Source: Bacillota bacterium
GTDB lineage: Bacteria; Bacillota; Clostridia; Lachnospirales; Lachnospiraceae
Assembly (NCBI GenBank): GCA_023421505.1
Contig: JAEZTJ010000049.1
Span: 1-5,271 of the forward strand
Length of the DNA: 5,271 bases
Reading direction: 5' to 3'
The position numbers were made by a program, and so were the translations under genes. The notes under the pieces were generated by a model. The model ran no database searches and was not told the DNA's origin. It was given only the letters and a program-made list of their open reading frames with translations. Positions 1 through 5,271 of this stretch are shown piece by piece (position 1 is the stretch's first letter; each line of letters starts with the position of its first letter).

Positions 1-1
1 G

Positions 2-1294
2 GCTCAAACTGCTCGTAAGAAACTTATGACAAGGCTATTAAATAAGGAGTCTCTTGAAGATTATCTATCAGGAACAAGCCAGGATGCAACTATTTATAGA
101 TCTTTGTTTGTGAGAAATGGTGTTCAGAAGAATGAAGCTGAACCTAGAATTGCAGAAGTATTAACGATTATGACAGAGTTCTTTGACAAGTGCGCTGGTC
201 AGAAACAGGTTTTATCTGATTTGTTTGATGTGATTACAAAAGAACCATATGGTTTAAGACTAGGTGTTTTACCTTTATATATCGCCTATATAATTGGTAA
301 AAGAGATGCAGATGTGGTTATTTACTATGGTGACAAAGAAATACCACTTAATGCAGATACTGTTTTTAATATGTGTGATTATCCTCATCAGTATGCTGTG
401 TTTATTTCTATAAAGGATCAGGAGAGGGAAATTTATCTCAATGATTTATGTGATTTATTTAGAGTGAATACCAAAAATGAAGGTTCAGAATCAAGGATTA
501 CATTAATACTAGAAGCAATGCAAAAATGGTATAGGGCACTTCCGCAGGTGACAAAGAATGTAAAGAGAAATGCAGAATACTTTGAAGAGGCATATTACTC
601 AAAAGCAATAACAAGAATTGGAAATATTCTTCAAAGATACGAAGTAAATCCTTATGAAGTGATTTTTAGTCAGGTTCCAGAAGCGTTTGATGCCCAAGGA
701 GACTTTTCGCTGTGTACAGCAAGATATACAAGATTTAAACAAAAAATGACAAAGTATATTGAATGGATACAGGAAAAGGCAATTATTGAAACAAAAAAAG
801 TGTTTGGTAATACGGAGGATAGTTTGTACCATGGCATAGTAGAGTGGTATGAAGTTCAGAGCAATAAAGCAAAAGGTATTATTGACGAACAGTCAATTTC
901 GAGACTCATGAATACTATTTCTAATATGGAGAAGAATGCAAAATCTGCACAAGGTGGAGATATAAGCATTGTTGAAAAAATTGTAAAAGCTGTAAATGGT
1001 GTTTATATTGATTATTGGAATGCTAATTCTCTTAGTCAATACATTGAGCAATTAATAGTTTTGAAAAGAAGAATAGAAGAAATCCAAGATCAAGATATGC
1101 ATGAAGAAGAGAAAATGGTCTATGTGAGTAGAAATGGCCAGTCATTCTTTTATGAAGATGCAAGAAATGAAGATACTAAAATGTTTAGAGATATTCTGTC
1201 AGGAACAATAGAAGACTATGAAGGATTAGGAAAAAATGAATTAATAGCGGTTCTTCTTGATGAGGTTGAGAGAATTCTAGGAAATGATGAATAA
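2..1294 (+). CDS. C-terminal part of a large protein of uncertain family, possibly a defence-locus ATPase (5' partial)
   Basis: The reading frame is open from base 2 to the TAA at 1292-1294, giving at least 430 residues. The first ATG, at 26, has no Shine-Dalgarno sequence before it (upstream bases are GCTCGTAAGAAACTT), and the frame continues upstream of it, so the true start probably lies outside the window. No P-loop is visible in this part. Counting from the ATG at 26, residues 72-90 contain a KEPYGLRLGVLPLYIAY block. Similar 'P-x-G-L-R-x-G-x-x-P' stretches, as I remember them, occur in large ATPases of defence loci, where they open a winged-helix-like region. Residues 92-150 alternate short strands and helices. 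Residues 180-360 are highly charged and probably helical. No signal peptide or membrane segment is evident. The gene ends 13 bases before the desulfurase start, so the two are almost certainly co-transcribed. An SspC-like role in phosphorothioation is a guess from context; other large ATPase families are equally possible. Confidence 0.72.
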   Translation, partial: AQTARKKLMTRLLNKESLEDYLSGTSQDATIYRSLFVRNGVQKNEAEPRIAEVLTIMTEFFDKCAGQKQVLSDLFDVITKEPYGLRLGVLPLYIAYIIGKRDADVVIYYGDKEIPLNADTVFNMCDYPHQYAVFISIKDQEREIYLNDLCDLFRVNTKNEGSESRITLILEAMQKWYRALPQVTKNVKRNAEYFEEAYYSKAITRIGNILQRYEVNPYEVIFSQVPEAFDAQGDFSLCTARYTRFKQKMTKYIEWIQEKAIIETKKVFGNTEDSLYHGIVEWYEVQSNKAKGIIDEQSISRLMNTISNMEKNAKSAQGGDISIVEKIVKAVNGVYIDYWNANSLSQYIEQLIVLKRRIEEIQDQDMHEEEKMVYVSRNGQSFFYEDARNEDTKMFRDILSGTIEDYEGLGKNELIAVLLDEVERILGNDE

Positions 1295-1295
1295 A

Positions 1296-1302
1296 GAGGT
1301 GA
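1296..1302 (+). promoter_or_regulatory. Ribosome binding site that decides the desulfurase start (TTG at 1308)
   Basis: GAGGTGA matches seven consecutive bases of the anti-Shine-Dalgarno complement. It ends five bases before the TTG at 1308-1310, with the GAGG core eight bases away, which is good spacing. The competing ATG codons at 1284 and 1287 are preceded only by CTAGGAA, directly abutting, which is poorly placed. The site begins just after the stop codon of the upstream gene, so a terminating ribosome could re-initiate here. Confidence 0.6.
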
Positions 1303-1307
1303 ATGAT

Positions 1308-2456
1308 TTGGAGGAAACAATATATTTGGATAATGCAGCTACTACATTTCCGAAACCTGAAGCAGTCTATTTAGAAATGGATAGTGTGAATCGTAACTGC
1401 TGTGTAAATGCAGGAAGAGGATCATACAAACTTGCAAGAAATGCAAATGAAATTATTGATGATGTTAAGACAAGAATGAAGCAATTAGTTAAAGCACCAT
1501 CAACAGCAAGTGTTGTTCTTAGTCCATCAATTACAGTTGCACTAAATCAGATTTTGAATGGTATTGATTTTAAGCAAAACGATATTGTGTATGTTTCTCC
1601 GTATGAACATAATGCAGTAGCCAGAACATTAAAAAAGATAATGGATACAGATAAAATAATAGTAAAGTTGATGCCAACAGATGGACAATCTCAAGAGATA
1701 GATATTAATCTCTTGAGAGATATGATAATGCAGGATAAACCAAAATGTATTTGCTGTACACATGTTAGTAACGTGACTGGGTACATTCTTCCAATAAAAG
1801 AAATATTTACGATTGCGAAAGAAGTAGGAGCTTTAACAATTCTTGATTCAGCTCAATCACTCGGATTAATTGATTTAACAATAGAAAATATTGACTTTCT
1901 TGCATTTGCTGGACATAAAACATTATATGGTCCATTTGGAATAGGTGGATTCATTAATAATAGTGATTTTAAACTGAAGCAGTATATAGTTGGAGGAACC
2001 GGAAGTAATTCACTTGTATTAGACATGCCAGAGGAAAGCCCTAATAGATATGAGGCGGCAAGTTCTAATATCGTAGCAATAGCTGGACTTCAGGCAGCAC
2101 TCAAGGAACTCAATGTCGATGATAATTATAGAAAAGAAAAAGAATTGACAGAGTATGCCAGAGAGAGAATAGGTTCTGTTTATCGTGTGAAATTATATTT
2201 ACCTGAAAATAAAGATAATCATATTGCAATTATTTCGTTCAATTTAATGATTCCAGATAATAGTGCTGCAAATGTTGGCGCTGCTTTGGATGAAGATTAT
2301 GGAATTGCAGTTAGAACAGGTTATCATTGTGCTCCATATGTTCATGATTTGATTATGGATAAAGAATACAATGGAACTGTCAGAGTTGGATTAGGAAGGT
2401 TTAACACTAGAGAAGATATTGATGCACTGTGCGATGCACTAGAAGAAATGGTATAG
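1308..2456 (+). CDS. PLP-dependent cysteine desulfurase (class V aminotransferase fold)
   Basis: This is a cytoplasmic enzyme predicted to remove sulfur from L-cysteine as a persulfide on its own cysteine, giving alanine. Numbering from the TTG start (382 residues): the family opening LDNAATT is at 7-13, NAGRGSY at 34-40, PLP-stacking His101 in EHN, HVSNVTG at 152-158, Asp180 and Gln183 in DSAQS, the Schiff-base lysine Lys204 in AGHKTLYGP, the GGTGS loop at 229-233, and catalytic Cys341 in RTGYHCAP. All key residues are present and the length is normal. The pattern matches the 'cysteine desulfurase family protein' group (TIGR01977-like) and the SufS-type RTGxHC loop better than housekeeping IscS. 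I prefer TTG 1308 because of the strong ribosome binding site; ATG 1284 would add eight residues and overlap the upstream gene by 11 bases. It ends with tandem TAG stops. The position between a defence-like protein and a DptF-like ATPase suggests a DndA/SspA role, supplying sulfur for DNA phosphorothioation. Enzyme class is secure; the pathway is inferred. Confidence 0.93.
   Translation: MEETIYLDNAATTFPKPEAVYLEMDSVNRNCCVNAGRGSYKLARNANEIIDDVKTRMKQLVKAPSTASVVLSPSITVALNQILNGIDFKQNDIVYVSPYEHNAVARTLKKIMDTDKIIVKLMPTDGQSQEIDINLLRDMIMQDKPKCICCTHVSNVTGYILPIKEIFTIAKEVGALTILDSAQSLGLIDLTIENIDFLAFAGHKTLYGPFGIGGFINNSDFKLKQYIVGGTGSNSLVLDMPEESPNRYEAASSNIVAIAGLQAALKELNVDDNYRKEKELTEYARERIGSVYRVKLYLPENKDNHIAIISFNLMIPDNSAANVGAALDEDYGIAVRTGYHCAPYVHDLIMDKEYNGTVRVGLGRFNTREDIDALCDALEEMV
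1689..1718 (+). repeat. Perfect 11-bp inverted repeat inside the desulfurase gene
   Basis: TCTCAAGAGAT (1689-1699) is exactly complementary to ATCTCTTGAGA (1708-1718), with an 8-base loop. It lies in the coding region for the linker near residues 128-137, far from the active site. In mRNA it would form a fairly stable stem. No U-run follows, so it is not a terminator. Function is unknown and it may be chance. Confidence 0.45.
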
Positions 2457-2459
2457 TAG

Positions 2460-2498
2460 TCCAATTGTGATTAGAAAATTCAGAACATTAGAATTGGA
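2460..2498 (+). repeat. Weak hairpin between desulfurase and ATPase genes
   Basis: TCCAATT (2460-2466) pairs with AATTGGA (2492-2498). After one mismatch the stem can continue for four more pairs (2468-2471 with 2487-2490, one of them G-T), leaving a 15-base loop. Five T residues follow at 2508-2512, but nine bases away from the stem and after an AT-rich spacer, so this is not a standard intrinsic terminator. It could be a processing or attenuation site that lowers expression of the downstream pair. Confidence is low. Confidence 0.3.
2465..2494 (+). promoter_or_regulatory. Possible weak sigma-A promoter before the ATPase gene
   Basis: TTGTGA (2465-2470) is a 4/6 match to the -35 consensus and TAGAAT (2489-2494) a 5/6 match to the -10, spaced by 18 bases. 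Initiation would fall near 2501, about 30 bases before the ATG at 2533. In such AT-rich DNA these matches arise easily by chance. It overlaps the hairpin at 2460-2498. The 76-bp gap is the longest in the window, which is the main reason to consider a promoter here. Confidence 0.22.
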
Positions 2499-2532
2499 AA
2501 TAAGACATTTTTAAGAAAAGAGGTAGTTCTCA

Positions 2533-4221
2533 ATGGCAAATAACGATTATATTATGTATTTGAATTCGCTGCATAACTATAATGCTCAAAATCAAAATGC
2601 ATATGGGGAAAAAAACGTAACCAGTCCATTTTTTAATGACGTAATGGTAAAAGTTGGGTTGTGTAATTTTATTTATGAAAGATTAAATGGAAACCAACCT
2701 CATATAATCATACTTACAGGTCATGCTGGAGATGGAAAAACAAGTATTATGTACCAAGTTTTAAATGATTTGGGACTAGATTTTAATGTAAATGAAAAGA
2801 TAAGTGACACCGATTTACCTTCTGGCAAAAAATGCCGATGTATTAAGGATTTTAGTGAGTTAGCAGATGAGGAAAAAACTAGTATTTTATCTGAAGTAAT
2901 GAGCTTTCCAGAACAGGACAAGTTTGTGTTCATGGTTGCAAATACAGGCCCATTGATTAATACATTTGGAGAATTGTTTGAAAATGAAAATGAAAAAGAA
3001 AGAGCAAAAATAAAATTAATTGATGCAATGGATAATAATACAGGAAGTATTAATGACATTATGGGAAAAAAGATAACTGTAATCAATGTTGCAACAGTTG
3101 ATAATACATATTTTGCTACCGAATTTTTAGATAAATTACTTCAAGATAAACTTTGGATCAAATGTGAACAATGTAATAAAAAAGAATATTGCCATATTTA
3201 CCAAAATAAAAATTTGATTCTTAAAAATAGAAAACAGGTATTTGATTTTGTCAATATGCACTATATATGGCTTACGGAACATGGAAAAAGATTAACAATA
3301 CGAAGTATGACTGAACAACTTGCATATATGATTACTGGAGGAATGAACTGTGATGAAGTAGTTCACGAAGAATCATATAAATATTTATTCAGTAACCTGT
3401 TTTTTGGATATATAGGAACTAAAGAAAACAATAAAGCACTTAGTATATTAGCAGTAAGAGAAGCTCAGAAATGTATGTATGATAATAAGCGTTTGAGGTC
3501 TGATGAATTGCTTCTTGTAAACAGAGAATATGGTGAGCTGTTTGGAAAAGAAATAAAGGAGATACTTAAAAATGCAGAAGTAAAGAATGCATATGTTATG
3601 GGATGGGCTGAGTTTTTAAGGCGAACATACATATTTATGAATATTGTAACTGATGAACAAGTAATAGAAGGCGATTATGAAGACATTTTTTCGAAGCAGT
3701 TTACTAGATTTCTTGCATTGAGAAATGGAAATACAACTCCAGCAAAATCAGATACAAATCTAATTTGTGATGCTTTATCTATGATTTATATAGGAACAAC
3801 GAATAATGATCAACAGATACCCTTAACTTTAAGCCGAGAGTCTGGTATTGCTCAGAATGTACAGCTTATTACAGGGACATTATCTACAAGATATATTAAA
3901 GTCATTCGGGAGCAAACAAAAGATAGCATGTTTATTAAAGAAAGAGAACGATATGTTCTAAAGCTAGAAGTCAATAAGAATGTTTTAGATTGTGAATTAT
4001 CATTACCATTGCTTGATTATTTCGAAGAACTAAAGAACGGAGTAATATCAACAAATATAGATCCGCAACTTTCACATGGAGTTGAAAGTTTAAAAGCAGA
4101 ATTATCTAAGGAAATGGATGATACGGAAGATGAGTCATTTGAAATGATTATACTTAGAAATAATGGTAATAAACCTGTTTGCTTAGAGATAACAGATAAG
4201 AATAGAATAAGAGAAGTATAG
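2533..4221 (+). CDS. P-loop ATPase with zinc-finger-like cysteine cluster, DptF-like
   Basis: This 562-residue cytoplasmic protein has a clear Walker A motif, GHAGDGKT at residues 63-70, straight after a hydrophobic strand (HIIILT). Residues 130-145 form a strand ending in ANTGPL, placed where a Walker B or sensor strand would be expected and similar to the 'NxGxL' segment I associate with DptF proteins. Residues 211-220 carry CX2CX5C (Cys211, Cys214, Cys220, with His221 next), a likely metal-binding finger, followed by an N-rich turn and a 'LTIR' helix start (Arg257). Residues 280-500 are mostly helical; the C-terminus (530-562) is a small charged region. The start is supported by AGAGGT at 2519-2524, eight bases before the ATG. 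DptF is the ATPase of the DptFGH complex that restricts DNA lacking phosphorothioates, and a neighbouring desulfurase fits that. ATPase: confident. DptF or SspF-like identity: moderate, since no search was possible. Confidence 0.85.
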   Translation: MANNDYIMYLNSLHNYNAQNQNAYGEKNVTSPFFNDVMVKVGLCNFIYERLNGNQPHIIILTGHAGDGKTSIMYQVLNDLGLDFNVNEKISDTDLPSGKKCRCIKDFSELADEEKTSILSEVMSFPEQDKFVFMVANTGPLINTFGELFENENEKERAKIKLIDAMDNNTGSINDIMGKKITVINVATVDNTYFATEFLDKLLQDKLWIKCEQCNKKEYCHIYQNKNLILKNRKQVFDFVNMHYIWLTEHGKRLTIRSMTEQLAYMITGGMNCDEVVHEESYKYLFSNLFFGYIGTKENNKALSILAVREAQKCMYDNKRLRSDELLLVNREYGELFGKEIKEILKNAEVKNAYVMGWAEFLRRTYIFMNIVTDEQVIEGDYEDIFSKQFTRFLALRNGNTTPAKSDTNLICDALSMIYIGTTNNDQQIPLTLSRESGIAQNVQLITGTLSTRYIKVIREQTKDSMFIKERERYVLKLEVNKNVLDCELSLPLLDYFEELKNGVISTNIDPQLSHGVESLKAELSKEMDDTEDESFEMIILRNNGNKPVCLEITDKNRIREV

Positions 4222-4226
4222 GAGGG
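4220..4226 (+). promoter_or_regulatory. Strong ribosome binding site overlapping the ATPase stop codon
   Basis: AGGAGGG includes the last two bases of the TAG stop (4219-4221) of the ATPase gene and sits seven bases before the ATG at 4234. This fixes the start of the next gene and suggests translational coupling, so that the two products are made in matched amounts, as expected for partners in one complex. Confidence 0.75.
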
Positions 4227-4233
4227 AAAAATA

Positions 4234-5271
4234 ATGGTTACTTTTCCAGAAGGTTTAGAACTTGATTACGAAGACAAAAAGAAGAGAAAATTGATATCCT
4301 CTATGCTTTTTGGTAATAGATTTAAATCAGACCAAACCATGTATGAATATTTAATTGAGTTCTTATTGGTATATTCATCAGCTAAAAATTCTGATTTGAT
4401 AAGTGGAAAGATGCAGTTTCATTCGCTTGATGACGGTAAGAAAATGAGTTATTGGGCTGAACCTAGGATGGGATTAAGAAGATTCATATTTTATGATAAA
4501 TCAAGAAAAAATGGTGCACTCAAAGCGGATGAAAAGGCATACCAAAAGATGCTGGAAATTTTGATGAATAAAATGGATGGAATAAACGATGAAGATAGTA
4601 GAGAATATCTTGAGAGTATTCAGGATTTATTTCATGGATATGCTGTAGTAATTAAAAAAAGATTTTGGGGTGCGCAAGCATTACTACCTATATGTCCAGA
4701 ATTTATGATGTGTGGATGTGATCCTAGCGAATCAAAGCGTAGAACATCAGTTAACTGGGAAGATAATCCTGAAACCGTCGATTCTAAGTTTAGCTTTGAT
4801 AGAAGAAACTTTTTGTCTAGAGGAGGAGAAGTTTATTATCTACATTTATTACAAGGACTTCAGAACCATGAGGATAAAAGAAATAGACTGGAAAATCTAT
4901 TAAATGACTTGGTGTGTGTACAATGCGAAAAAATATCAAAGATGGCTAATTTTATCGAAGAAACATGGGAAAATGAAATGGGATTTGATAAAGCGCACTT
5001 ATCACAACAGTTAAATCTTTCTTATATTCCACATGATGCATATCAGGAATGTGAGGATTATTGCATTGATGAGTTGATTAATTATTTATCTTGCAAAATG
5101 CACCCAATTAATCGAATGGATATTTTGGCAAAAGGTGTCATGTTCCAGATAATGAGAATGATGTCTTGGCGTGTATCAGAATATTTAGGGATTGAAAAGA
5201 AAAAATGGATTGTTGATATGCGAGGAGCATCAACAGATACAGTGAAAAAAATTGCAGCTGAATCATATAGA
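4234..5271 (+). CDS. Cysteine-rich protein of unknown function, DptG/SspG position (3' partial)
   Basis: The frame is open from the ATG at 4234 to the last base of the window: 346 codons with no stop, so the gene continues beyond the right edge. I do not recognise the family. No signal peptide or membrane segment is seen; it should be cytoplasmic. Visible features: a helical N-terminal region (residues 1-60), a GLRRFIFYDKS segment at 79-89, an aromatic FWGAQALLP segment at 144-152, then a cysteine cluster Cys154, Cys160, Cys162 (CPEFMMCGC). A basic-aromatic motif RRNFLSRGGEVYYL occupies 190-203 and looks like the most conserved part. Further cysteines come in pairs: 228/231, 273/277, and 287. 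These could ligate zinc or an Fe-S cluster, which would be notable beside a desulfurase. The 12-base gap and coupled ribosome binding site tie it to the DptF-like ATPase. By gene order it would be DptG or SspG; sequence alone does not prove this. Confidence 0.82.
   Translation, partial: MVTFPEGLELDYEDKKKRKLISSMLFGNRFKSDQTMYEYLIEFLLVYSSAKNSDLISGKMQFHSLDDGKKMSYWAEPRMGLRRFIFYDKSRKNGALKADEKAYQKMLEILMNKMDGINDEDSREYLESIQDLFHGYAVVIKKRFWGAQALLPICPEFMMCGCDPSESKRRTSVNWEDNPETVDSKFSFDRRNFLSRGGEVYYLHLLQGLQNHEDKRNRLENLLNDLVCVQCEKISKMANFIEETWENEMGFDKAHLSQQLNLSYIPHDAYQECEDYCIDELINYLSCKMHPINRMDILAKGVMFQIMRMMSWRVSEYLGIEKKKWIVDMRGASTDTVKKIAAESYR

Noticed and set aside
26..28. ATG at 26 as the true start of the first gene
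   Set aside because: The frame is open upstream to the window edge and there is no Shine-Dalgarno sequence before it.
599..832. 77-codon open frame on the minus strand
   Set aside because: It lies wholly inside the well-supported plus-strand gene, its product is a Cys/Phe-rich composition typical of antisense frames in AT-rich DNA, and no ribosome binding site was seen.
1308..2456. Housekeeping IscS/NifS for Fe-S assembly
   Set aside because: The active-site loop and N-terminus fit the SufS/TIGR01977-like group, and none of the visible neighbours is a scaffold (IscU/SufU), SufBCD or a tRNA thiolation gene.
2721..3086. 121-codon open frame on the minus strand
   Set aside because: It is opposite the ATPase core including the Walker A region; the hydrophobic Ser/Phe-rich product is an antisense artefact.
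4067..4090. 8-bp inverted repeat AACTTTCA/TGAAAGTT in the ATPase gene
   Set aside because: An 8-bp stem with an 8-base loop is expected about once by chance in this much AT-rich sequence, and it lies within coding sequence with no U-run.
4712..4903. 63-codon plus-strand open frame
   Set aside because: It is in another frame inside the larger gene that starts at 4234, which has a strong ribosome binding site and remains open to the window end.

Overview
The window is AT-rich with dense, same-strand, closely spaced genes, strong GAGG-type Shine-Dalgarno sites and heavy use of AGA/ATA codons. This fits a low-GC Firmicute, most likely a gut-type clostridium such as Lachnospiraceae. The host assignment is an inference from composition and protein style, not from a marker gene.

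Layout, all on the + strand. (1) 2-1294 is the C-terminal part of a larger protein whose beginning lies upstream of the window; I can only relate it tentatively to the large ATPases of defence loci. (2) 1308-2456 is a complete PLP-dependent cysteine desulfurase of the class V aminotransferase fold, with the PLP lysine and catalytic cysteine intact. (3) A 76-bp gap holds a weak hairpin and a weak promoter-like pair. (4) 2533-4221 is a complete P-loop ATPase with an intact Walker A motif and a CX2CX5C cysteine cluster, resembling DptF of phosphorothioation-dependent restriction. (5) 4234-5271 is a cysteine-rich protein of unknown function that runs off the right edge without a stop. There are no RNA genes, CRISPR repeats or insertion sequences.

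Best reading: this is the middle of a defence-type operon built around sulfur chemistry, of the DNA phosphorothioation class (Dnd-DptFGH or Ssp-like). The desulfurase would mobilise sulfur from cysteine for DNA backbone modification, the upstream truncated protein would be a modification-side partner, and the ATPase plus the cysteine-rich protein would be the start of the restriction or effector side. The diagnostic genes (a DndC/SspD-like PAPS-reductase-fold sulfurtransferase, DUF4007/SspB, and a DptH-like helicase) are not in the window, so the system identity is inferred from gene order and motifs. The 422-residue and 346-residue proteins are not recognised with certainty and could belong to an undescribed variant.
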